64,000 nucleotides of DNA from Fibrella forsythiae (GTDB lineage Bacteria; Bacteroidota; Bacteroidia; Cytophagales; Spirosomataceae): NCBI RefSeq assembly GCF_017353175.1, contig NZ_JAFMYW010000003.1:62001-126000 (forward strand). The letters are read 5' to 3'. The notes beneath the pieces were generated by a model. It saw only the letters and a list, made by a program, of their open reading frames with translations, was not told where the DNA came from and ran no database searches. The first letter of the stretch is position 1. Each line of letters starts with the position of its first letter. The position numbers and the translations under genes are program-made. Positions 53,452-62,193 of this stretch are shown piece by piece.

Positions 53452-54456
53452 ATGAGAAAAACAGTGAATACGCTACGCCAGTTCGTACTGGGTACGTGTC
53501 TGACCACCGGCCTGACCGTGGCGGCAATGGCGCAGACGCCAGCTCCGATCAGTGGGCAAATGCGGCTGAAAGTAACCGCCCGGAATGGCAGCGAACTACG
53601 CGAGATTGAACGTACCTACCGCACTGAAGGCATGACTGATGCCAAGCGCGACGCGCTCGTCAACAAACTCATCGATTCATTGCGGGCTACCCGGAACGGT
53701 AAAGACAGCCAGATCTCGGTGACCATTGAAGATGAACGCGGCACCGATCGCATTCGCTTTAACAACCGTAGTGGCCAGGATGTTGTCGGCGATGTATTCA
53801 TAACGCCTGATGCGCCCGCTCGCGTCTACACCCTTCCTCGTGCGCCCCGTGCAGCCACGGTTCCCAGAACTCCCCGTACGCCTGGTACACCCATGCCGCC
53901 CAATGCCCGCGCTGGTAGCAACGATTTTGAGATTGAGGGTAGCTTCACCTTCGACGATGATTCCCTGGGTGGCCGTCGTGCCCGTGTATTCCGGTTCGAT
54001 CGTCGTCGTCTCGATTCGCTGACGCAGAACATGAAGGAGTTTGGCTATAGCATGCAGCGCGAGTTTGCCCCATTGGCCGATCGCCTGTCGCGCATGCAGG
54101 GCCTTCGCGGGCTCGATGAGCGCCTGTCGATGCCGTTCGAAACATGGTCGCGGAGCAGTGGAGGCACGCAGGCGTCGACCATCCGTGGTCTGGAAGCGTA
54201 CCCGAGCAACCCCGATAAGTTCATGCTGAATGTGCGCTTTACTGCCCCCGGCAAAGGCGATGCGGTTATTGTGGTAACCAATCCTAAAGGCAAAGAAGTG
54301 GCGCGGCGTGAGTTGAAAGACTTCACCGGCGAATTCGTTGGTCAGGTTGATCTGGGCCGCAAAGCCGAAGGCGTGTTCTTCGTAACGGTTACCCAAAACG
54401 AAGACGGTGCCGTTCGCCGCGTCGTACTGAAAAAAGACGAAGCGTCAACGAAATAG
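53452..54456 (+). CDS. Secreted protein with T9SS-like C-terminal domain
   Basis: 334 residues. Signal peptide MRKTVNTLRQFVLGTCLTT, cut near MAQ (about residue 30). The middle is charged, with a Pro/Arg-rich linker around 125-150 (PRAPRAATVPRTPRT) and an acidic segment. The last about 80 residues (GLEAYPSNPDKFML, then a beta-rich segment ending VFFVTVTQNEDG, RRVVLKKDE) look like a type A sorting domain for type IX secretion. The frame is open from 53323, but the ATG at 53452 gives the signal. It is divergent from the histidine kinase, so it may be a target or the ligand of that system, which is inference. Confidence 0.75.
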   Translation: MRKTVNTLRQFVLGTCLTTGLTVAAMAQTPAPISGQMRLKVTARNGSELREIERTYRTEGMTDAKRDALVNKLIDSLRATRNGKDSQISVTIEDERGTDRIRFNNRSGQDVVGDVFITPDAPARVYTLPRAPRAATVPRTPRTPGTPMPPNARAGSNDFEIEGSFTFDDDSLGGRRARVFRFDRRRLDSLTQNMKEFGYSMQREFAPLADRLSRMQGLRGLDERLSMPFETWSRSSGGTQASTIRGLEAYPSNPDKFMLNVRFTAPGKGDAVIVVTNPKGKEVARRELKDFTGEFVGQVDLGRKAEGVFFVTVTQNEDGAVRRVVLKKDEASTK

Positions 54457-54519
54457 AAAAGTCTTCTGTCCTTCGTTCTCTGTTGCGCTGCTAAGCCACG
54501 CTACCGTATCACAGCAACG

Positions 54520-54584
54520 TACCTGCAAATGCAAACCCCCGGCAACGTCTTAGGTACGTTGCCGGGGGTTTGCATTTGCAGGTA
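54520..54584. repeat. Perfect 29-bp hairpin with octamer in both arms
   Basis: Positions 54520-54548 pair exactly with 54556-54584 (loop 54549-54555). An octamer copy lies at the outer left edge (54516-54523), and another overlaps the loop and right arm (54553-54560). It lies between the converging T9SS-like gene and the HAAS gene and acts as a likely two-way terminator. T-runs are weak. Confidence 0.9.
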
Positions 54585-54592
54585 AAATCTAG

Positions 54593-55237
54593 TCAAATAG
54601 AGCCGTAGACATCCTCTTTTCGCTTTAGATAAGGCGATGGTTTCTGTTTGAAATTGATCAGGATGATGAGAACCAACAAAGTTTGTACCGCAGACCAACC
54701 GGCAATTAAATACAAATTCCCCGATCCATGCACGGACTTGTTAGTTGTATGGACACCTAAAACGTAGGCCATCATAGCTGCTACGATTAGGAAGAACGCC
54801 AATCGGTTCGCTCGCTTACTCATGCCTTCTGTATAGTAGGAAGTTACGTGTAGCAGAAAGCCAAAAAGACCAGGGCCTCCTAAATGAGATACTAAAGATG
54901 ATCCAGTATCATTATTCCACCATATTACCAGGAAGATGCCGATGGTGATTGGTAGCTTTTTGCCCCATGTATAGCGTCTTAATGCATGCTCTATATCATC
55001 TCGACGGCGAATAACCAGACTCTTTTGAAAAGGCCATTCTAGGGAAAGCACCCCATGCTCTCCGCCAAAAGATTCATGCGTATTGGTTAACGCTTCATCA
55101 AACGAACTACCGTTTGTCATAGCGGTGGTGATTGCCATCCGGTAATGGTCACGTACCTCGTCCAGGACAGGCTTACTAACTTGTTTTTCGTACGTACCCA
55201 GAAAGTGATTTAGGTAAGACTCCTGCGTGGCTGTCAT
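54593..55237 (-). CDS. HAAS-type membrane protein
   Basis: 214 residues. The N-terminal about 95 residues are soluble and resemble the HAAS (DUF1700) signalling domain of proteins encoded with PadR regulators. Then four hydrophobic segments follow (about 95-110, 118-134, 145-161, 172-194), and the end is basic (KRKEDVYGSI). It lies two bases after the PadR stop, so it is the second gene of a two-gene operon. It probably relays or controls membrane stress, but no exact role can be given. Confidence 0.7.
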   Translation of the reverse strand: MTATQESYLNHFLGTYEKQVSKPVLDEVRDHYRMAITTAMTNGSSFDEALTNTHESFGGEHGVLSLEWPFQKSLVIRRRDDIEHALRRYTWGKKLPITIGIFLVIWWNNDTGSSLVSHLGGPGLFGFLLHVTSYYTEGMSKRANRLAFFLIVAAMMAYVLGVHTTNKSVHGSGNLYLIAGWSAVQTLLVLIILINFKQKPSPYLKRKEDVYGSI

Positions 55238-55239
55238 CG

Positions 55240-55581
55240 TCAGATAGCTGGTTTCAGGTTCAGGATCGTGTTTAGGCTCTCCATGAATGAGCGGAGTTCT
55301 GATACCCGGCTCACGGTCTGCTGATGGCCGGTTTTGGTTAACGAATAATATTTCCGTGCCCGCCCGTCAACTACCTCGGTTTCGGCGGTGAGCAGACCCT
55401 CGGCTTCCAGCTTGTGGAGCGACGGGTAAAGGGCCCCTTCCGTCAATACCAGTTCACCTGCCGTGATGGCCTTTACTTGCTGGGTGATCTCATAACCATA
55501 CATGCGCCCACGGTCTTCCAGCAATTTGAGGATAATCACCGAAAGGCTTCCTTTTAGTACATGTTGCGTGGCGTTTGTCAT
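55240..55581 (-). CDS. PadR family transcriptional regulator
   Basis: 113 residues. The winged-helix domain has the family segments LKGSLSVIILKLLEDRGRMYGYEI, LVLTEGALYPSLHKLEAEGLL and RARKYYSLTKTGHQ. PadR proteins usually repress their own operon, here with the HAAS protein. Located just upstream (minus strand) is the 55.6-kb repeat region. The effector is unknown. Confidence 0.93.
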   Translation of the reverse strand: MTNATQHVLKGSLSVIILKLLEDRGRMYGYEITQQVKAITAGELVLTEGALYPSLHKLEAEGLLTAETEVVDGRARKYYSLTKTGHQQTVSRVSELRSFMESLNTILNLKPAI

Positions 55582-55664
55582 AGGGGTTAAATATACAATT
55601 TCATTACATACTATAGTTTCTTAGGTATTGAAAAATTTAGCCCTTCCTTAACTTCGCAGAATAA

Positions 55665-55778
55665 CCCCACCCCTAGCCCCTCCCCTTAAAATAAGGAGAG
55701 GGGAATAAATGCTCCGCACATTTTTTGGGTAGAGCATCTCCCCTCCCCTTGTTTTAAGGGGAGGGGCCGGGGGTGGGG
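55665..55778. repeat. GC-rich dispersed-type inverted repeat
   Basis: A near-perfect palindrome of C-rich and G-rich arms, from CCCCACCCCTAGCCCC at 55665 to GGCCGGGGGTGGGG ending near 55778. An inner stem pairs ATGCTC (55709-55714) with GAGCAT (55732-55737). Its composition differs from the other junction hairpins. It looks like a mobile or REP/MITE-type element of Bacteroidota genomes; a second copy is not in this window. Confidence 0.75.
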
Positions 55779-55814
55779 CCCTGATTTTCCATTTTTTAAT
55801 TCTTCACATATAGC

Positions 55815-56726
55815 ATGAGTTCAGCGCAGTATTTGGGTATCGACGTGGGCGGCACGAACGTTAAAATGGGCGTGGTTGACGCTAAAACGGGTAAAATCTC
55901 CAACTTCTACAGCCACGACACCGATAGCTGGAGGCAGTCGGGCCACTTTATGGATCAGTTTGCCGACGCCATTGCCGTTGAACTGTATGCCAACAAGGAA
56001 GTGAAAAAGGTAGGTATTGGCCTGCCCGGCATGATCAACCGCGAGCGAACCACGCCGCTCGAAATCACGGCCATCCCCGAATTGAACGGCGTTCCGATGG
56101 TCGACATCCTGAACAAACGTTTTCCTGACGTGGAGTTTTTCCTGGAAAATGACGCCAATGCCGCTGCGCTCGGTGAATTTTATTTTGTGGAAGACATGAA
56201 TGATGAGAATTATATTTTCATCACACTGGGCACCGGTGTAGGTGGTGCGGCAATTATTAATAAAAAAGTATTTGTTGGTGGCGATGGCAACGCTATGGAA
56301 CCGGGCCACGTGCCGTCGCGCAATGGCAAGGTGCTGGAGCGCAACATCGGCAAGAAAGAACTGCTCGAACTAGCCGTTGCCCGTCGCGCCGCCTTTAAAG
56401 GCCAAACTACATTGCCTGCCGATGGAAGCATTTCAACTACTGGTCTGGTAGCGGCCGCTGCCGAAGGTGATGCCCTGGCGCTGGCTGTCTGGGCAGAAGT
56501 AGGCGAGATGCTGGGTGAGGCACTTGTGTCGCTGGTCCGGATTCTCGATATCAAGCAAATCCTGATCGGTGGTGGTTTATCGGCATCATTCGAATACATC
56601 ATGCCTGCCGTTCAGAAAGAACTGGAATACTGGCTCACCCCCTATTACAAGGAAGGCCTGACCGTCACTAAAGCCACGCTCGGTAACGATGCAGGCCTCC
56701 TGGGAGCGGCGTCATTGTGTTTCTAA
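55815..56726 (+). CDS. ROK family sugar kinase (polyphosphate or ATP glucokinase-like)
   Basis: 303 residues. The ATP-binding phosphate-1 motif is YLGIDVGGTNVKMGVVD (about 6-22). The FLENDANAAALGEF motif (about 112-125) and LGTGVGGAAIINKKVF are typical of ROK glucokinases. The cysteines of the ROK zinc motif (CxCGxxGC) are not visible in the GNAMEPGHVPSRN area, so the zinc site may be absent. It probably phosphorylates glucose or a related sugar. It is a single plus-strand gene after the GC-rich repeat. Confidence 0.9.
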   Translation: MSSAQYLGIDVGGTNVKMGVVDAKTGKISNFYSHDTDSWRQSGHFMDQFADAIAVELYANKEVKKVGIGLPGMINRERTTPLEITAIPELNGVPMVDILNKRFPDVEFFLENDANAAALGEFYFVEDMNDENYIFITLGTGVGGAAIINKKVFVGGDGNAMEPGHVPSRNGKVLERNIGKKELLELAVARRAAFKGQTTLPADGSISTTGLVAAAAEGDALALAVWAEVGEMLGEALVSLVRILDIKQILIGGGLSASFEYIMPAVQKELEYWLTPYYKEGLTVTKATLGNDAGLLGAASLCF

Positions 56727-56732
56727 TGTATA

Positions 56733-56765
56733 GGCGGCCCCTCGCTGATTCGGCGAGGGCCGCCC
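56733..56765. terminator. GC-rich hairpin between convergent genes
   Basis: GGCGGCCCCTCGC pairs with GCGAGGGCCGCC with a one-base bulge; there is no T-run of note. It separates the ROK gene from the alcohol dehydrogenase gene. Confidence 0.65.
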
Positions 56766-56780
56766 ATATACTTGAACCAA

Positions 56781-57866
56781 CTAGTTGTTCTTTAACGACT
56801 GCATATCGATCACGTACCTGAAGCGGACTTCTTCTTTTTCCATCTTGTCGAAAGCGTCATTGATGTCCTGCATCCGAATCATCTGAACGTCGGGCATGAT
56901 GTTGTGTTCGGCGCAGAAGTCGAGTACTTCCTGGGTTTCTTTAATGCCACCAATCAATGAACCGGCCACCGAACGGCGGTGAAAGAGCACCTGCATGTTG
57001 TTGGTTGGCTCTTTAAATGGCCCAATTACCCCGACAATAATCAGCTTGCCGTCGCGCTTAAGCAGGTTGATGTACGGGTTGATATCGAACGAATCAGGAA
57101 CGGTAGCCAGAATCAGGTCGAAGGAAAGTTCGGCTGCGGTCATGGCCTTATCGTCGGCAGAGACCAGAACGGCGTCTGCACCAAGTGCTTTAGCATCGGC
57201 CCGCTTTTCTTCCAGGCGAGTGATGGCTGTCACCGTCGCACCCATTGCTTTGGCCAGTTTTATAGCCATATGCCCCAGACCGCCAATGCCAACTACAGCC
57301 ACTGATTGGCCGGGTTGCACGTTCCAGTGGCGAAGGGGCGAATAGGTAGTGATACCCGCACACAGAATCGGCGCTGCCCGCTTACTATCCAGCGAGTCGG
57401 GAATCGATAGTACGAATGATTCTTTAACAGTGATGTGTGTCGAATACCCGCCGAAGGTATTGTAGCCACTGCCATCGGGCTTCTGATAGCCGTTGTAGGT
57501 AGCCGTTGAGCTAACCGGCCCTTCGCAATACTGCTCCAGCCCTTCGTGGCAGGAGTCGCAATGGCCACACGAATCGATCAGGCAGCCGACGCCTACGGTG
57601 TCACCCTCCTTGAATTTTGTGACGGCCGACCCCGCCTGGACCACTTTACCGACGATTTCGTGGCCGGGTACACAAGGCCAAAGTGTGTTGCCCCAGTCGT
57701 TTTTGATCTGGTGCAGATCGGAATGGCAAACGCCGCAGTACAGAATTTCGATGAGTACTTCGTCGGCTTTCGGTGCCTGGCGCTCGATCTCCATTTCCGA
57801 CAGCGCATTGAATGAATTGATCAGGGAACGAGAGGTCCCGAATGCTTTGGTTTTTGATAAATCCAT
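56781..57866 (-). CDS. Zinc-dependent alcohol dehydrogenase
   Basis: 361 residues (start MDLSKTKAFG at 57866; the frame opens 4 codons earlier). Catalytic zinc ligands: CGVCHSDLH (about Cys45 and His51-type) and GHEIVGKV. Structural zinc Cys: CGHCDSC and CEG. NAD(P) motif: VAVVGIGGLGHMAIKLAKAMGA. The pattern is of cinnamyl-alcohol-dehydrogenase or YahK-like enzymes, probably aldehyde reductases using NADPH. Monocistronic, upstream of murB in the opposite order. Confidence 0.93.
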   Translation of the reverse strand: MDLSKTKAFGTSRSLINSFNALSEMEIERQAPKADEVLIEILYCGVCHSDLHQIKNDWGNTLWPCVPGHEIVGKVVQAGSAVTKFKEGDTVGVGCLIDSCGHCDSCHEGLEQYCEGPVSSTATYNGYQKPDGSGYNTFGGYSTHITVKESFVLSIPDSLDSKRAAPILCAGITTYSPLRHWNVQPGQSVAVVGIGGLGHMAIKLAKAMGATVTAITRLEEKRADAKALGADAVLVSADDKAMTAAELSFDLILATVPDSFDINPYINLLKRDGKLIIVGVIGPFKEPTNNMQVLFHRRSVAGSLIGGIKETQEVLDFCAEHNIMPDVQMIRMQDINDAFDKMEKEEVRFRYVIDMQSLKNN

Positions 57867-57968
57867 GTTGTTGAGCAAAATGGTTAGTATACGCTCAGCA
57901 AACAGAGGTATTAGTCGATTGTTTTAGTAGATTAGGTAGGGGCGGTGGGAGTTGGCCTGGAGTTTCCC

Positions 57969-58994
57969 CTACAGGATATTGACCTCGGGGCTTATGGTGA
58001 TTCCGAATTTAGCCAGCACAGATGCTTGTACCTGGTAGGCGAGGGCGAGTATTTCTTGGCCAGTGGCCCGGCCGTAGTTGACCAGCACCAGGGCTTGTTT
58101 GGTGTGAACGCCTGCGTCGCCTGTTCGGTATCCCTTCCAGCCTGCTTGTTCAATGAGCCAGCCAGCGGGCACTTTCACCATATCGGTGCCGGTTGGGTAG
58201 CCGGGTAACGCTGGGTACGTTGCCTTTAGCTGCTCAAACTGGGCGGCAGGTATTTCAGGGTTCTTGAAAAAACTGCCCGCGTTGCCAATCTGAGCAGGGT
58301 CGGGAAGTTTGCTGCGCCTGATCTGAATAACGGCGTCGCTAATGGCCCTAATGCTCATTGTTTCATCGGTGATACCCATATTGGCAAGCGTCTCGCTGAT
58401 GGCCCCATAGCGGGTATGGAAAATTGGCGTCTTATTGAGCCGAAACGTTACCGACGTGATGATGTACTGGCCTTTCAACTCGTGCTTGAACACACTTTCC
58501 CGATACCCAAACTGGCAATCGGCATGCTCAAACCGATGTTTCTCGCCGGTGCCAACGTGGATGGCTTCCAGGTGGTCGAAAATTTGCTCAATCTCCACGC
58601 CGTAGGCACCGATATTCTGCATGGGAGCTGCCCCTACCGTACCGGGAATCAGCGACAGGTTTTCCATGCCGGCCAAGTTATGCTCGACGCAGTACATGAC
58701 CAGGTCGTGCCAGATCACCCCGGCACCAGCCTGTACGTAGCTATGCTGATCGTCTTCGCGAATTACGTCGATGCCACCGATATTGAGGCGAATAGCCAGG
58801 CCCGGAAAGTTCTGGGTCAGGAGCAGATTACTGCCACCACCCAAAATCAGTTTGGGCAGTTCATTGAATTCGTTGAGTTGAAAGAGGGTGTTCAGGTCGG
58901 TCTCTGAGGCAATATTGGCGAAATAGGTAGCCTGGGCCTCAATGCCGAAGGTGGTATAGGGTCGTAGCGATACGCCACGTTGTACAGTCAGCAT
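57969..58994 (-). CDS. murB: UDP-N-acetylenolpyruvoylglucosamine reductase
   Basis: Reduces UDP-GlcNAc-enolpyruvate to UDP-MurNAc. The 341-residue type I protein begins MLTVQRGVSLRPYTTFGIEA at 58994. FAD motif LILGGGSNLLLT near 50-61, GTVGAAPMQNIGAYG near 116-130, and the catalytic region GNAGSFFKNPE near 228-238 are visible. It is separate from the division cluster. Divergent from the SPOR-like lipoprotein, 85 bases away. Confidence 0.95.
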   Translation of the reverse strand: MLTVQRGVSLRPYTTFGIEAQATYFANIASETDLNTLFQLNEFNELPKLILGGGSNLLLTQNFPGLAIRLNIGGIDVIREDDQHSYVQAGAGVIWHDLVMYCVEHNLAGMENLSLIPGTVGAAPMQNIGAYGVEIEQIFDHLEAIHVGTGEKHRFEHADCQFGYRESVFKHELKGQYIITSVTFRLNKTPIFHTRYGAISETLANMGITDETMSIRAISDAVIQIRRSKLPDPAQIGNAGSFFKNPEIPAAQFEQLKATYPALPGYPTGTDMVKVPAGWLIEQAGWKGYRTGDAGVHTKQALVLVNYGRATGQEILALAYQVQASVLAKFGITISPEVNIL

Positions 58995-59079
58995 AGGTAG
59001 CAAAATGATCACCCCAAAAGTAGTAGTTTTGTAGCCAGCAAGACCCTTGGGAGGCGGCTTATCTCTTTACCCACCAACT

Positions 59080-59664
59080 ATGATGCGCTTAATTGGAAAA
59101 TGGATTGTTTTTGGCAGCACCATTCTGGTAGCCTGGTCCTGTGCGCGTACGCCGGCAACAACCGTTGCCCGAACAACAACTGGTAGCTACAACGAATATT
59201 CGGAAGACCTGTCGGCCGCCCGTCCGGTATATACGCCGCCAACGGCAAAAACAGCCCCTTCTGCTCCGGTGCCCCTACCGCCCGGCCGCGTTGTTGATGC
59301 ACCAAAACGGACTGGCCAGGTAGTGCCTGCTGAAGCTTTGCACGTGAATAAACGCCTCGATGCTATTCTGGATACCATTGCCGTTCAGAATCGTCGGGTA
59401 CGTTATGCGCCCGGGTATCGGGTGCAGGTATATGTGGGTAATGAGCGGGCAGCAGCAGACGCTGCCAAGCTACAGTTGTATCAGCTTTTTCCTGAATTAA
59501 GTGCCTATATGAGTTACCAGCAGCCTACGTACCGTCTGAAGGTTGGCGACTTTATGAAGAAAATGGATGCCGAGCGATATTTTACTAAATTGAAGGCTGC
59601 ATTCACCTCTGCGCAGCTCCAACCCGATAAAGTAGACGTTCGCCGGGGCCTGTTGATAAAATAA
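59080..59664 (+). CDS. Lipoprotein with SPOR-like domain
   Basis: 194 residues starting MMRLIGKWIVFGSTILVAWSCARTP, a lipobox-type signal. A Pro/Thr-rich linker follows, then a C-terminal domain near 110-194 with RVQVYVGNERAAADAAKLQLYQLFPE and YRLKVGDFMKKMDAERYFTKLKAAF. This is the strand-helix pattern of SPOR domains, which bind peptidoglycan lacking stem peptides. It sits between murB and gmd. The domain identification is by pattern only. Confidence 0.75.
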   Translation: MMRLIGKWIVFGSTILVAWSCARTPATTVARTTTGSYNEYSEDLSAARPVYTPPTAKTAPSAPVPLPPGRVVDAPKRTGQVVPAEALHVNKRLDAILDTIAVQNRRVRYAPGYRVQVYVGNERAAADAAKLQLYQLFPELSAYMSYQQPTYRLKVGDFMKKMDAERYFTKLKAAFTSAQLQPDKVDVRRGLLIK

Positions 59665-59745
59665 GTGCAAGAGAATGACCGCTCTAACGTAAATTTACAG
59701 GCTGATACACGAAATTTTACAAATTCTTAGAATAATTACAATCGC

Positions 59746-60858
59746 ATGAAAAAAGCGTTGATTACCGGCATAACGGGGCAGGATGGAGCTTATTTGGCCG
59801 AATTGCTGCTCGAGAAAGGGTATGAAGTGCACGGCATCAAACGCCGGAGTTCGCTCTTCAATACACAGAGGATCGATCATATGTACGAAGATCCGCACGA
59901 GACGCATGTTCGGTTCAAACTCCACTACGGTGATCTGTCAGACTCAACGAACATTATTCGGATCATTCAGGAAATTCAGCCCGACGAGATTTATAATCTC
60001 GGTGCCATGTCGCATGTTCGGGTTAGTTTCGATGAGCCAGAATATACTGCTCAGGTCGACGGTATCGGTACGCTTCGTATTCTGGAAGCGGTACGTCTGT
60101 TGGGTCTGACCGAAAAAACACGCATCTATCAGGCCTCAACGTCTGAACTGTATGGCGGTGTGCAGGGACACGCTCAGTCTGAAGATACTCCGTTTTACCC
60201 GCGGTCACCTTATGCGGTTGCTAAGCTATATGGCTACTGGATCACGGTTAACTACCGCGAAGCCTACAACATGTTTGCCTGCAACGGGATCCTGTTCAAC
60301 CACGAATCGCCGCTGCGTGGCGAAACGTTCGTAACGCGTAAGATCACCCGCGCCGTTGCCCGGATTGGTCTGGGTCTGCAAGACAAAGTGTTTATGGGTA
60401 ATATTGACTCACTGCGCGACTGGGGTCATGCCAAAGACTATGTCGAGGCTATGTACCTGATTCTGCAACAGGATACGCCGGAAGACTTCGTTATCGCCAC
60501 AGGCGTAACTACAACCGTACGTGATTTTATTAAAATGGCTTTCCAGGAAATCGGTGTTGAACTGGAATTCCGTGGCGAAGGCATTGACGAGAAAGCGTAC
60601 GTAGTAAGTGCCAGCAACCCGGAGTTCCCGGTTGAAATTGGGAAAGAAGTAATGACGATCGACCCTCGTTATTTCCGTCCAACTGAAGTTGACCTGCTGT
60701 TGGGTGACCCAACCAAGGCAATGACCAAACTGAACTGGACTCCAAAATATGATTTGGCCGGCCTTGTTAAAGACATGATGCAGGCTGATATCACCCTCTT
60801 CCAGCGCGATAAGCTCCTGGCTAAGAGCGGCCATCAGGTGTTGAATTATTACGAATAG
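59746..60858 (+). CDS. gmd: GDP-mannose 4,6-dehydratase
   Basis: Makes GDP-4-keto-6-deoxymannose, the precursor of GDP-fucose and related sugars. The 370-residue protein has [14 protein letters not shown] (8-21), [19 protein letters not shown] (about 157-161) and [17 protein letters not shown]. This is the canonical full-length form, unlike the shorter homologue at 43-44 kb. It is followed by an ideal terminator. No fcl (GDP-fucose synthase) is in the window. Confidence 0.96.
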   Translation: MKKALITGITGQDGAYLAELLLEKGYEVHGIKRRSSLFNTQRIDHMYEDPHETHVRFKLHYGDLSDSTNIIRIIQEIQPDEIYNLGAMSHVRVSFDEPEYTAQVDGIGTLRILEAVRLLGLTEKTRIYQASTSELYGGVQGHAQSEDTPFYPRSPYAVAKLYGYWITVNYREAYNMFACNGILFNHESPLRGETFVTRKITRAVARIGLGLQDKVFMGNIDSLRDWGHAKDYVEAMYLILQQDTPEDFVIATGVTTTVRDFIKMAFQEIGVELEFRGEGIDEKAYVVSASNPEFPVEIGKEVMTIDPRYFRPTEVDLLLGDPTKAMTKLNWTPKYDLAGLVKDMMQADITLFQRDKLLAKSGHQVLNYYE

Positions 60859-60879
60859 AATACCTGAAGGATTCACTGT

Positions 60880-60915
60880 AAAAAAAGCTTCTCCAGTTAA
60901 GGAGAAGCTTTTTTT
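60880..60915 (+). terminator. Terminator of gmd
   Basis: A perfect 15-bp stem (60880-60894 with 60901-60915), loop AGTTAA, A7 and T7 flanks. Confidence 0.9.
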
Positions 60916-61059
60916 GTGCCAATTAGACGGTTGGTTACGCAGGGTAGTCTCATCTTGATCAATACGTCTGGCACCACCGATGATCCGGATAAGTTTTTCG
61001 CTGGTAACAATCTGACAGGCTTATACGGTGTCAGTTACCCTGTTATTTTCCACAGATAG
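60916..61059 (+). pseudogene. Possible coding remnant
   Basis: A frame from GTG at 60916 to TAG at 61057-61059, 47 codons, gives a product ending GNNLTGLYGVSYPVIFHR. The frame looks protein-like but is too short to name. It follows directly on the gmd terminator. A chance open frame is equally possible. Confidence 0.2.
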
Positions 61060-61091
61060 CCGCTGTGTAGCCGAATGGGGGCTGATTCGGC

Positions 61092-61943
61092 TTATTTGAC
61101 GTTTACTGTATGAGCACGGTATTTGCCCGGTGAGGTATTGAGTTTAGCCTGAAATAAGCGGTTCAGGGTACTAATGTTGTCGAAACCGGTCTGGATAGCA
61201 ATCTGATTGATAGCCAGATCAGTAGATGCCAACAGCTGACAAACGTGGGTCAGCCGGACCTTGTTCAGATAATCGATGAACGTCAGGCGCATGTGCTGTT
61301 TAAACCAGCGGCAGAATGCATTGGGCGAAAAATGACATATATGTGCCATCTCCTGCAGCGAAATGGGCCGCTGATAGTGCTCGTTGATGTAATCGACGGC
61401 CGTTCGGATGCGGGCCGATGCATCGAGCAGTACAGCCTGGCGCTGGTAGTCGGGCGGGAGTATAAGCCTTGGCTCAGGTACGTTGCGGAGAACATCGAGT
61501 AACTCGATAAGGCTGACCAGGGCAGACGTACCCGTGTGATAAATCACGTCTCTTATCTTCTTAATGATCATTTCGTGTGGCTGCGGAAATGTGAAGCCAC
61601 GTTTGGCTTCCTGAAAGAAGCTGGTGAGCGGATTACACTCTGCAAAGGAATCGAAGATGCTTTTAGGGAACTGGATACAAAATGCTTCTACCAGCGGCGT
61701 AGCCTCATCATCGTAACTGACAAACGTATGCGGTACGTTTTCACCGATCAGAAACAGATCTCCTTCGGCATATAGCGAAATATCGTCGCCAATAAACCGC
61801 ACACCTTTTCCTTTGGCAAAGTACACTAGCTCCAGTTCAGGATGGTAGTGCCAGTGCGACTCGAAAGCCGGTTGTTGCCGCCGAAAGGCTTTAAACGAAG
61901 CAATGGGCAGATTGGTGATGCCTACTTCCAGTTCTGGCTTCAT
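61092..61943 (-). CDS. AraC family transcriptional regulator
   Basis: 283 residues. The N-terminal half is a cupin-like sensing domain (HWHYHPELELVYFAKGKG). The C-terminal AraC/XylS domain has two helix-turn-helix motifs (PISLQEMAHICHFSPNAFCRWF and LAINQIAIQTGFDNISTLNRLF). Its N-terminal type suggests binding of a small molecule, perhaps a sugar. It is divergent from the dioxygenase gene, with two similar 14-bp direct repeats between them. Confidence 0.93.
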   Translation of the reverse strand: MKPELEVGITNLPIASFKAFRRQQPAFESHWHYHPELELVYFAKGKGVRFIGDDISLYAEGDLFLIGENVPHTFVSYDDEATPLVEAFCIQFPKSIFDSFAECNPLTSFFQEAKRGFTFPQPHEMIIKKIRDVIYHTGTSALVSLIELLDVLRNVPEPRLILPPDYQRQAVLLDASARIRTAVDYINEHYQRPISLQEMAHICHFSPNAFCRWFKQHMRLTFIDYLNKVRLTHVCQLLASTDLAINQIAIQTGFDNISTLNRLFQAKLNTSPGKYRAHTVNVK

Positions 61944-62075
61944 AAAATGCGTAAGGTAAGAGCGTAAATGAGCCCGGCTTCCCTGTGTGTTGGCCGTGTG
62001 GCAAACAAAGATATAAGCTGTCGACTACTGATATATTACCGGTTTAATGGGGTAGTCTGGTATTTAATGATAATA

Positions 62076-62134
62076 TCGGAACAATTCTGGCATAAATGCG
62101 TAGAACAAAAGGTCCTTTTTTCGGGACAATTTTG
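62076..62134. promoter_or_regulatory. Direct repeats between AraC and dioxygenase genes
   Basis: TCGGAACAATTCTG at 62076-62089 and TCGGGACAATTTTG at 62121-62134 match at 12 of 14 bases, 45 bases apart (about four helical turns). Same-direction repeats at such spacing are typical of AraC-family sites. Confidence 0.6.
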
Positions 62135-62193
62135 TGGAGGTAATTCCAGGTACGTTGCCATTGTTACTTAGCTCTTCTAAGCCATTAAACCCC

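Noticed and set aside
55665-55778. Insertion sequence remnant
   Set aside because: No transposase fragment and no target-site duplication were seen; only a palindrome is supported.
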